From Lachnospiraceae bacterium UBA7110 (GTDB taxonomy: Bacteria > Bacillota > Clostridia > Lachnospirales > Lachnospiraceae), in NCBI GenBank assembly GCA_002492295.1, contig DKYC01000067.1, forward strand, positions 1-17,325: a stretch of DNA of 17,325 nucleotides, in the 5' to 3' direction. Made by a program: the position numbers and the translations under genes. The notes below the pieces were generated by a model, which saw only the letters and a list, made by a program, of their open reading frames with translations, was not told the origin of the DNA and did no database searches. Shown here piece after piece: positions 8,201-14,443 of the stretch; position 1 is the first letter of the stretch; every line of letters starts with the position of its first letter.

Positions 8201-8278
8201 GAGAATGCATTCTGTTGATTAGCAGACAGCGCGGTTTTGCATATGATAATGTAAAATCGATACAGAGGTTATAACACA

Positions 8279-8767
8279 ATGACAGACGTAACACCCGGAA
8301 TGATATTTACAGATATCCTTAGAAACGGCAAACCCGAGGCAGTGGCATGGATTCGGGGAAATGCGGAGAATCCGCAAATCAGCGGAATTGTAAAATTTTT
8401 TCAGACACCGTATTCAGGCGTGCTGATTGAAGCGGAAATCTTTGGGATGCCAAACATCGCAGCACAGTTTTCATCGGATTTTTATGCAATGCATATTCAC
8501 GAAAACGGTGACTGTACGCTGCCGTTTGATAAGACAGGCGACCACTATAATCCGACAAATGAGATGCATCCAAACCACGCAGGCGATATGATACCGATTA
8601 TGGCGAATCAGGGTTATGCGTGGCTTGCTTTTTATGACAAGCGTTTTATGATTCCCGATATTATTGACAGGAGCGTCATTGTTCACAGAATGACGGACGA
8701 TTTCATGACACAGCCGTCTGGAAATGCCGGTGAAAAGATTGGATGCGGTGTGATAAGGCAATGCTAA
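8279..8767 (+). CDS. sodC: Cu/Zn superoxide dismutase family protein, no signal peptide
   Basis: 162 residues. The family dismutes superoxide to oxygen and hydrogen peroxide. Metal ligands can be aligned by eye. Copper ligands are His72 and His74 (MHIHENGDC), bridging His89 (GDHYNP) and His136. Zinc ligands are His97, His100 and Asp103 in a very short zinc loop (MHPNHAGD). The structural disulfide pair Cys79 and Cys156 is present. The C-terminal block QPSGNAGEKIGCGVI has Lys153 where the family normally has the active-site Arg (human Arg143). No signal peptide or lipobox is present, so it should be cytoplasmic, whereas most bacterial SodC proteins are exported. The ATG has a modest AGAGG ten nt upstream. 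It lies 78 nt after the ABC operon and could be cotranscribed. Confidence 0.9.
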   Translation: MTDVTPGMIFTDILRNGKPEAVAWIRGNAENPQISGIVKFFQTPYSGVLIEAEIFGMPNIAAQFSSDFYAMHIHENGDCTLPFDKTGDHYNPTNEMHPNHAGDMIPIMANQGYAWLAFYDKRFMIPDIIDRSVIVHRMTDDFMTQPSGNAGEKIGCGVIRQC

Positions 8768-8784
8768 AAATGACATATGTGTCA
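8766..8784 (+). repeat. A-tract palindrome repeat, copy d (intergenic, after sodC)
   Basis: AAAAA, the first two being the end of the sodC stop codon, followed by TGACA-TATG-TGTCA. It is then followed by CATTTTTAAT. With the T run it forms an AT-rich hairpin with a 2-nt bulge, so it may contribute to ending the sodC transcript. Confidence 0.75.
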
Positions 8785-8806
8785 CATTTTTAATATTATA
8801 ATTTTT

Positions 8807-8837
8807 AAACGCAGGCTGTTTGGCTTGCGTTTATTAT
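8807..8837 (+). terminator. Probable intrinsic terminator after sodC
   Basis: AAACGCAGGC (8807-8816) pairs with GCTTGCGTTT (8823-8832) over 10 bp with one wobble and a 6-nt loop, followed by ATTATG. The T tail is weak. A second copy of the downstream arm with a better tail, GGCTTGCGTTTTTC, occurs at 8857-8870 and could pair with the same upstream arm. Confidence 0.6.
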
Positions 8838-8859
8838 GTTATAAGGAATTTGCGATGGC

Positions 8860-8890
8860 TTGCGTTTTTCTCCGTATGCATTTTTATAAT
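8860..8890 (+). promoter_or_regulatory. Possible promoter of cfa
   Basis: TTGCGT at 8860-8865 and TATAAT at 8885-8890 are 19 bp apart. The -10 is perfect but the spacer is longer than the usual 17. It would give a leader of about 70 nt containing the inverted repeat at 8911-8937. Confidence 0.35.
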
Positions 8891-8910
8891 TGGGAAATAA
8901 TTGAAATAAA

Positions 8911-8937
8911 GTAACTATGAAGGTACGGAATAGTTAC
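8911..8937. promoter_or_regulatory. Perfect 8-bp inverted repeat in the cfa leader
   Basis: GTAACTAT at 8911-8918 and ATAGTTAC at 8930-8937 are exact reverse complements separated by 11 nt, so the half-site centres lie about two helical turns apart. The site sits 30-56 nt before the cfa start codon, a typical place for an operator. The cognate protein is unknown. Confidence 0.45.
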
Positions 8938-8966
8938 GAAATAAAAAGCAAAAAGGAGTATGTGCA

Positions 8967-10133
8967 ATGTCATTAATGGAAAAAGAATTTATCACATTTA
9001 TGGAGCGTTTTGATGCCTGCCCGTTTGAAATTACGCTTCACGACGAGCATCATCGGATTGGTGACGGGCTTCCGAAGTTTTCGGTTGTGTTTCATAAGGC
9101 ACCGTCCGTTGTGCAGCTTGCCACGAGCACTTCCCTTGCACTGGGAGAGGGATATATGGATGGGGACATTGAAATTGAGGGAGATTTGTACCAGGCGTTG
9201 AATCTGTTTTTGGGGCAGCTTGGAAAATTCAGCACAGACCGTAAAAAGCTGAAAAAACTGATTTTTACATCGACATCAAAGGCGAATCAAAAGAAGGAGG
9301 TTTCCGCGCACTATGATATCGGAAATGATTTCTACAAAATGTGGCTTGATGAAACAATGAGCTATTCCTGCGGCTATTTTGAGCAGGAAGGGACAACGCT
9401 CTATGAGGCGCAGTGCCGCAAGGTGGAGCGCATTTTGGAAAAGCTTGATTTGCACGAAGGCATGACACTGTGCGATATCGGATGCGGATGGGGATTTCTG
9501 CTGATTGAGGCGGCAAAAAAATATCAGGTACATGGCGTAGGAATTACCCTTAGCGCGGAGCAGAAAAAGCGGTTTGAGGAGCGCATTGCGAGTGAAGGCC
9601 TCGGGGATTTTTTACGGGTAGAACTTTTGGATTACAGAGAACTGCCCAAATACGGAAAGCGGTTTGACAGGGTAGTGAGCGTAGGAATGGTAGAGCATGT
9701 GGGCCGGGGCAGTTACGGGGAGTTTATGCACTGCGCACAGGCGGTACTAAAACCGGGCGGATTATTCCTCCTGCATTTCATCAGCGCCTTAAAAGAATAT
9801 CCGGGTGACGCGTGGATTAAAAAATATATTTTCCCGGGCGGCGTCATTCCAAGTCTTAGGGAAATGATTCATATAGCGGGTGAGCTTGGATTCTATACGC
9901 TTGATGTGGAGAGTCTGCGCAGACATTATACAAAAACACTTTTATGCTGGAACAGATCCTTCCAGGAGCACAGAAACGAGGTCGTTTCCATGTTTGACGA
10001 ACGGTTTGCGCGTATGTGGGAATTGTACCTTTGCGCCTGCGCAGCAGTCTTTCAAAACGGGATTGTGGATTTACATCAAGTCCTGTTTTCCAACGGCGTA
10101 AACAATGCACTTCCCATGACGCGGTGGTATTGA
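8967..10133 (+). CDS. cfa: Cyclopropane-fatty-acyl-phospholipid synthase
   Basis: 388 residues. The enzyme transfers a methylene group from S-adenosylmethionine to double bonds of membrane phospholipid acyl chains, acting at the inner face of the membrane. The SAM motif DIGCGWG is at 170-176. Bicarbonate/active-site residues correspond to those of the E. coli enzyme: Cys135 in MSYSCGYFE, Glu243 in MVEHVG, His270 in LLHFIS and Tyr321 in HYTKTLLCW. The N-terminal domain with EGYMDGDIEIEGD and the linker AHYDIGNDFYKMWLD are also typical. Length fits the family. The start has AAAAAGGAG at 8 nt. Such enzymes are commonly induced by acid or stationary-phase stress; here a leader inverted repeat suggests specific control. 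No strong terminator follows. Confidence 0.96.
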   Translation: MSLMEKEFITFMERFDACPFEITLHDEHHRIGDGLPKFSVVFHKAPSVVQLATSTSLALGEGYMDGDIEIEGDLYQALNLFLGQLGKFSTDRKKLKKLIFTSTSKANQKKEVSAHYDIGNDFYKMWLDETMSYSCGYFEQEGTTLYEAQCRKVERILEKLDLHEGMTLCDIGCGWGFLLIEAAKKYQVHGVGITLSAEQKKRFEERIASEGLGDFLRVELLDYRELPKYGKRFDRVVSVGMVEHVGRGSYGEFMHCAQAVLKPGGLFLLHFISALKEYPGDAWIKKYIFPGGVIPSLREMIHIAGELGFYTLDVESLRRHYTKTLLCWNRSFQEHRNEVVSMFDERFARMWELYLCACAAVFQNGIVDLHQVLFSNGVNNALPMTRWY

Positions 10134-10180
10134 CAAATGATTGGCAACCCATGCGGCAATTTGTGCACGGCGAAAATCAC

Positions 10181-10209
10181 TTGACTTTACAAATCGCACG
10201 TAATACTAT
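10181..10209 (+). promoter_or_regulatory. Promoter of the HAAS/DUF3887-like gene
   Basis: TTGACT (10181-10186), a 17-bp spacer, then TACTAT (10204-10209). Five of six matches in the -35 and a good -10 make this one of the clearest promoters in the window. The leader would be about 65 nt to the ATG at 10281. Confidence 0.65.
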
Positions 10210-10280
10210 AAAAAGAAAGCCAATAGACACATGGTAAGGAACTGTTACAGCTTTTGCGCAAAGGAAAATTGGAGGAAGAA

Positions 10281-10931
10281 ATGACAGCGGAAAAATATGT
10301 AAAAGAGGTATTAAAGCTGCTAAAATGCAGGACGGCAAAAAAGAAGGAGATTCGGGACAGGCTTTTGTCTGATATCAACAGCGCAGTCGCATCCGGTGAA
10401 AAACTAGAAGAGGTGCTTGCAAAAATGGGGATTCCCTGGGACTATGCAAACCACTATAATGATAATTTCGACAAGGATGAGCAAAAAGCGGCAAAGCGTG
10501 AAAAGGCGATGAAGATATGGGGCATTATCATTGCGGCGGTTGTCATTGTGGGTGCACTGGTTTACTGGAATATGCCAAAGTGGAGCGATATCAGCGAGAG
10601 TACGGTTTTTGACGAGGAAGAGGTCCGGACGGCGGCGGAGGAAATCATAACGTTATACAGTGACGATGACTATGAGGCAGTTGTCGCGTACATGACGGAC
10701 GATATGAAAGCGGTGTTGAACGCGCCGACGCTTCAGCTTTCAAAGTCGCAGCTTGTGACGGAAGAGTTCGGTGAGCTGCAGTCTTTTGGACAGATGTATC
10801 TTTCCGAGGCAAAACAGGGGAGCAGGCTGTTTGCGATGGTTCAGGTGAGTGTATCTTACACGAACACAAGTGTTGTTTATACGCTGACTTTTGATGCGGA
10901 TATGAAGCTCGCGGGATTTTACGTAAAATAA
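10281..10931 (+). CDS. HAAS-like plus DUF3887-like single-pass membrane protein
   Basis: 216 residues from ATG 10281, chosen because GGAGGAAG lies immediately upstream; an in-frame TTG at 10254 lacks this. The N-terminal 65 residues (YVKEVLKLLKC, IRDRLLSDINSAVASGE, LAKMGIPWDYA) resemble the HAAS/DUF1700 helical domain of Firmicute membrane regulators. One hydrophobic segment at 79-96 follows a KREK-rich stretch, giving a cytoplasmic N-terminus. The outer domain, about 110-216 (AAEEIITLYSDDDYEAVVAYMTDD, then beta-rich ending TLTFDADMKLAGFYVK), resembles DUF3887, found in extracellular domains of Firmicutes. Function is unknown; sensing or signalling is a guess from the architecture. It has its own promoter and appears monocistronic. 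Confidence 0.85.
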   Translation: MTAEKYVKEVLKLLKCRTAKKKEIRDRLLSDINSAVASGEKLEEVLAKMGIPWDYANHYNDNFDKDEQKAAKREKAMKIWGIIIAAVVIVGALVYWNMPKWSDISESTVFDEEEVRTAAEEIITLYSDDDYEAVVAYMTDDMKAVLNAPTLQLSKSQLVTEEFGELQSFGQMYLSEAKQGSRLFAMVQVSVSYTNTSVVYTLTFDADMKLAGFYVK

Positions 10932-11010
10932 TCATTTGGCACGGAAAAGGTGCAATAACTGAAGGAAAAAAGGCATTAAAAAACATGTAACGGATATCTC
11001 CAAAAATTAC

Positions 11011-11039
11011 TTGAAACGAAAAGCGAAAAGCGATATGAT
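11011..11039 (+). promoter_or_regulatory. Promoter of galE
   Basis: TTGAAA (11011-11016), a 17-bp spacer, and TATGAT (11034-11039). A second TATGAT 20 nt downstream (11054-11059) is a possible alternative -10. The leader is about 65 nt. Confidence 0.6.
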
Positions 11040-11112
11040 AAAGCTATGCAGAATATGATAATATTTTAACATGATATTTTTCACAGGAATAAAAAAATGG
11101 AGGTATTTGATT

Positions 11113-12129
11113 ATGGCAATTTTAGTTACGGGCGGAGCAGGTTTTATCGGAAGTCATACAGTGGTGGAGCTGCAAAACGCAGGTTATGACGTGGTTGTAC
11201 TTGACAATCTTTCCAACGCAAGCGAAAAGTCGCTGCAGCGCGTGGAAAAGATTACGGGAAAGCCTGTTACCTTCTACAAGGCGGACATTCGTGACAGGGA
11301 GGCGCTTGAGGAAATCTTCCGGAAGGAAAGCATTGACTCGTGCATTCATTTTGCAGGCTTAAAGGCAGTCGGCGAATCGGTACAAAAGCCTTGGGAGTAT
11401 TACAATAATAATATTTCCGGAACATTGACCCTTGTCGATGTAATGAGAAAGCATAACTGCAAAAACATTATTTTCTCCTCATCGGCGACCGTGTACGGTG
11501 ACCCTGCGTTTATTCCGATTACAGAGGAGTGTCCGAAGGGACAGTGTACCAATCCGTATGGTTGGACAAAGTCCATGCTGGAGCAGATTTTGACGGATAT
11601 GCAGAAGGCGGACAATGAGTGGAACGTGATTTTGCTTCGTTACTTTAATCCAATCGGCGCGCACAAGAGCGGAACAATGGGTGAGAATCCAAACGGTATT
11701 CCGAATAATCTGATGCCTTATATTACACAGGTGGCAGTCGGAAAGCTTGAGAAGCTTGGTGTATTCGGAAATGATTATGACACGCATGACGGCACAGGGG
11801 TAAGGGACTATATCCATGTGGTAGATCTTGCTGTCGGGCATGTGAAGGCATTGAAAAAGATTGAGGAAAAGGCTGGGCTCTGCATTTACAATCTTGGTAC
11901 CGGCGTAGGCTACAGTGTGCTGGATATTGTGAAGAATTTCGAGGAGGCAACAGGCGTAAAAATTCCGTATGAAATCAAGCCAAGACGTGCCGGGGACATC
12001 GCGACATGTTATGCGGATGCGACGAAAGCAAAGGAAGAGCTTGGCTGGACGGCGCAGTATGGCATTAAGGACATGTGTGCAGACAGCTGGAGATGGCAGT
12101 CAAACAACCCGAACGGGTATGATGATTAG
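11113..12129 (+). CDS. galE: UDP-glucose 4-epimerase
   Basis: 338 residues, the same length as the E. coli enzyme. It interconverts UDP-glucose and UDP-galactose with bound NAD, supplying the Leloir pathway and surface polysaccharides; cytoplasmic. Start chosen at ATG 11113 (MAILVTGGAGFIGSH) because TGGAGG ends 9 nt upstream; a start at 11071 would add 14 implausible residues. The NAD motif GGAGFIG is at 7-13. The catalytic triad Ser124 (FSSSATVYGD), Tyr149 and Lys153 (NPYGWTK) matches the short-chain dehydrogenase pattern. Conserved RYFNPIGAH, GTGVRDYIHVVDLA and RRAGDIATCYAD blocks complete the family signature. It stands alone between its own promoter and a strong bidirectional terminator. 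Confidence 0.97.
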   Translation: MAILVTGGAGFIGSHTVVELQNAGYDVVVLDNLSNASEKSLQRVEKITGKPVTFYKADIRDREALEEIFRKESIDSCIHFAGLKAVGESVQKPWEYYNNNISGTLTLVDVMRKHNCKNIIFSSSATVYGDPAFIPITEECPKGQCTNPYGWTKSMLEQILTDMQKADNEWNVILLRYFNPIGAHKSGTMGENPNGIPNNLMPYITQVAVGKLEKLGVFGNDYDTHDGTGVRDYIHVVDLAVGHVKALKKIEEKAGLCIYNLGTGVGYSVLDIVKNFEEATGVKIPYEIKPRRAGDIATCYADATKAKEELGWTAQYGIKDMCADSWRWQSNNPNGYDD

Positions 12130-12150
12130 GATAATAAGATATCATAAATA

Positions 12151-12211
12151 AGAAAAACCGTACCGCTTCATTACAATCCATACAAAACGGAGGAAGCGGT
12201 ACGGTTTTTCT
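12151..12211. terminator. Bidirectional intrinsic terminator between galE and prs
   Basis: A perfect 19-bp inverted repeat: arms 12151-12169 (AGAAAAACCGTACCGCTTC) and 12193-12211, with a 23-nt loop. Each strand ends with GGTTTTTCT, so it can stop galE (+) and prs (-). The right arm ends one base before the prs stop codon at 12212-12214. Confidence 0.93.
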
Positions 12212-13405
12212 TTATTTATTATGCAGTTCACCTCTTTGGTACTTTTCAATGATACTATGTATCCTGTCAAGTGGATTAAGCAGGTCACTGATAGAAGAAT
12301 CATGATTTAAGGTATCAATGATATAAGCAATGTATTTACTCATATCACAACTGATATACCACGGCTTTTCAAGCAGCTCCGGTCTTTGGTAAATCAGATT
12401 GGTAGTGAGCAGACGGTAGATTATCCCGTCCTCGTAAGCTTTGTCAAAACGTTTCAGACCGTTTGTAAAAAGACCAAAGGTTGAGGCAACAAAAATACGG
12501 CTTGCTTTTCGTTTTTTTAAATCGGCGGCAACCTCAAGAACGCTCTCACCGGACGAAATCATGTCGTCAACAATAATCACGTCCTTTCCCTCGACATTGC
12601 TTCCGAGAAACTCGTGTGCGACAATCGGATTTCTGCCGTTTACAACCTTAGTGTAATCACGGCGTTTATAGAACATGCCCATGTCAAGCCCCATTACGTT
12701 TGCCATGTAAATCGCACGGGACATTCCGCCTTCGTCCGGACTGATAATCATCATATGGTCCGCGTCGATTGTAAGGTCGTCCACATTGTTTAGGAGCCCT
12801 TTGATAAACTGGTAAGTGGGGGATACAGTCTCAAAACCGTGCAGGGGAATGGCATTCTGCACGCGGGCGTCATGCGCGTCAAAAGTGATAATGTTGTCAA
12901 CACCCATGTCCACCATTTCCTGTAATGCAAGCGCGCAGTCAAGGGATTCCCTTGCGGTCCGTTTGTGCTGGCGGCTTTCGTAAAGAAAGGGCATGATTAC
13001 GGTAATGCGTCTTGCCTTTCCGCCGACAGCGGCGATAATACGCTTTAAATTTTGGTAATGATCGTCGGGCGACATATGGTTTTTCTGACCGCAGAGGGAG
13101 TAAGTCATGCTATAGTTTGTGACATCCACGATTAAATAAAGGTCGTCGCCGCGTACGGACTGTAAAATTTCACCCTTTGCTTCCCCTGTGCCAAAACGTG
13201 GAACCCTGGCCTGTATAATATAAGAATCGCGCTGGTACCCGGCAAAGGCAAGGGAGGTTTTATGTTCATTTTTCCGCTCGGTCCTCCACTTCACCAGGTA
13301 CTTGTCAACCTTGTCGCCAAGTTCCTCACATCCCTTTAGTGGAATAATTCCTAAGGAACCCATAGGGATTGAATTTAAGTTTCTCTTTTCTTCACGGACA
13401 GACAT
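12212..13405 (-). CDS. prs: Ribose-phosphate pyrophosphokinase, long Clostridial form
   Basis: 397 residues from ATG 13405, which has GAGGA 8 nt upstream; an upstream GTG at 13420 lies before that site and is less likely. The enzyme makes PRPP from ribose 5-phosphate and ATP for nucleotide, His and Trp synthesis. Visible landmarks are the RQHKR block (about 145-149), FDAHDARVQ (metal/ribose region, about 175-183), the catalytic loop YKRR (246-249) and the PRPP loop VDDMISSGES (279-288). The usual loop is DDxxDTGGT, so Asp-Thr-Gly-Gly-Thr is replaced by Ser-Ser-Gly-Glu-Ser. The protein is about 80 residues longer than the classical 315-residue enzyme, mainly at the N-terminus and in insertions. 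It is last in the dnaD-dnaI-prs operon, 18 nt after the helicase loader. Confidence 0.9.
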   Translation of the reverse strand: MSVREEKRNLNSIPMGSLGIIPLKGCEELGDKVDKYLVKWRTERKNEHKTSLAFAGYQRDSYIIQARVPRFGTGEAKGEILQSVRGDDLYLIVDVTNYSMTYSLCGQKNHMSPDDHYQNLKRIIAAVGGKARRITVIMPFLYESRQHKRTARESLDCALALQEMVDMGVDNIITFDAHDARVQNAIPLHGFETVSPTYQFIKGLLNNVDDLTIDADHMMIISPDEGGMSRAIYMANVMGLDMGMFYKRRDYTKVVNGRNPIVAHEFLGSNVEGKDVIIVDDMISSGESVLEVAADLKKRKASRIFVASTFGLFTNGLKRFDKAYEDGIIYRLLTTNLIYQRPELLEKPWYISCDMSKYIAYIIDTLNHDSSISDLLNPLDRIHSIIEKYQRGELHNK

Positions 13406-13423
13406 TGGAAATATCCTCACTTT

Positions 13424-14416
13424 CTATTTGTTGAAGCTCCCGGTTCTGTTGGAAGCCGACGCTGTTTTTTTCTTCATGCGTATATCGGGACCGGTCAGTT
13501 TACATACGGTATAATTGCTTGTTATGCGGGAAAATATCCGGTCGGAATACCTGTCCCTCAGCTCTCCCAGTGAAAGATTCGTTGTGATAATTGTCGCCTT
13601 TTTCCGCATGTGCCGGTTGTTCAGGCAGGAGAAAAGGCGGGAGGAAACAAACGCGTTTGTAAGCTCTGTTCCTAAATCGTCTATAATAAGCAGGTCGCAT
13701 TCGTAAATATCCTCTGAGATACCGGACAGTGCCTCGGTACTGTCCCGGTCAAAGGTGCTCTTTGAAAGTGTGTCAAAAAGCTGTGACGCACTAAAATAAA
13801 TAACCAAATTCCCGCGGTCCATCAGTTCTTTTGCGACGCAGCAGGATAAAAAGGATTTACCTGTTCCTACTGTACCATAAAAAAAGAGATTTCGGTAGTC
13901 CAAATGGAAATTTTCCACAAAATTTTGGCATATTTGCACAGCTTTTGTAAATTTTTCAAGCTCATCACCGACATAATAGTCATAGGACAGGAAATCAAAA
14001 TTTTCCGTCTTTAACAGGTTTTTGATATGCGACTGCTCATAAATCAGCTCCACCTCCGCGGCACGGAAGCAGCTGCATTTTCTGTTGTCAACATAGCCGG
14101 TGTCCTGGCATTTTTCGCATGTGTAAGCCGGTGTTAAAAAATCCGCGGGGAATCCGTTTTCACGCAACAAGAAAGCCTTCCTTTCGGAGAGCTCTCTCAA
14201 ATGTTTCTTTAATTCCTCCAAAGCGCCGCGGTCGCCTCCAAGAAGCCTGCGTCCGTGCGCCATCGAAATAGAGGCAGCCTGTCTGTCCAATTCCTCATAA
14301 GAGGGAATTTTTGAATAGACCTCCAACGTGTTTTTCTCTAAGCGGTATCTTGCTGCACGCTGCTTTTCCTCGTATGAGCGCATAATGGCGTCATACTGAC
14401 TGTTTGTAAGTGGCAT
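13424..14416 (-). CDS. dnaI: Primosomal helicase loader, DnaI/DnaC-type AAA+ ATPase
   Basis: 330 residues. It loads the replicative DnaB-type helicase at origins and restart sites, with ATP. A helical N-terminus (about 1-95) is followed by a four-Cys zinc-ribbon-like cluster at Cys100, Cys103, Cys114 and Cys116 (CEKCQDTGYVDNRKCSC). The AAA+ domain has Walker A GTVGTGKS 181-188, Walker B LLIIDDLG 242-249, sensor 1 TTN 278-280 and a likely Arg finger near SDRIFSRI. The zinc module upstream of the ATPase is the DnaI layout of Firmicutes; databases often call such proteins DnaC. It follows the dnaD-like gene by 27 nt, which fits a primosome operon. AGGT lies 6 nt before the ATG, a modest ribosome site. 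Confidence 0.93.
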   Translation of the reverse strand: MPLTNSQYDAIMRSYEEKQRAARYRLEKNTLEVYSKIPSYEELDRQAASISMAHGRRLLGGDRGALEELKKHLRELSERKAFLLRENGFPADFLTPAYTCEKCQDTGYVDNRKCSCFRAAEVELIYEQSHIKNLLKTENFDFLSYDYYVGDELEKFTKAVQICQNFVENFHLDYRNLFFYGTVGTGKSFLSCCVAKELMDRGNLVIYFSASQLFDTLSKSTFDRDSTEALSGISEDIYECDLLIIDDLGTELTNAFVSSRLFSCLNNRHMRKKATIITTNLSLGELRDRYSDRIFSRITSNYTVCKLTGPDIRMKKKTASASNRTGSFNK

Positions 14417-14443
14417 TTTATACCTCGTTTCCTTGCTGTTTTA

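Noticed and set aside
8663..8676. TGACA-GGAG-CGTCA inside sodC
   Set aside because: It has no A tract and an arm mismatch, and it encodes the conserved SOD block around DRSVIVH.
10133..10164. Weak hairpin after cfa (ACAAAT-ATTG with CAATTTGT)
   Set aside because: Bulged, no T run after it, so not called a terminator.
10254..10280. TTG start adding nine residues to the HAAS/DUF3887-like protein
   Set aside because: The ATG at 10281 has a strong GGAGGA site immediately upstream; the TTG has none.
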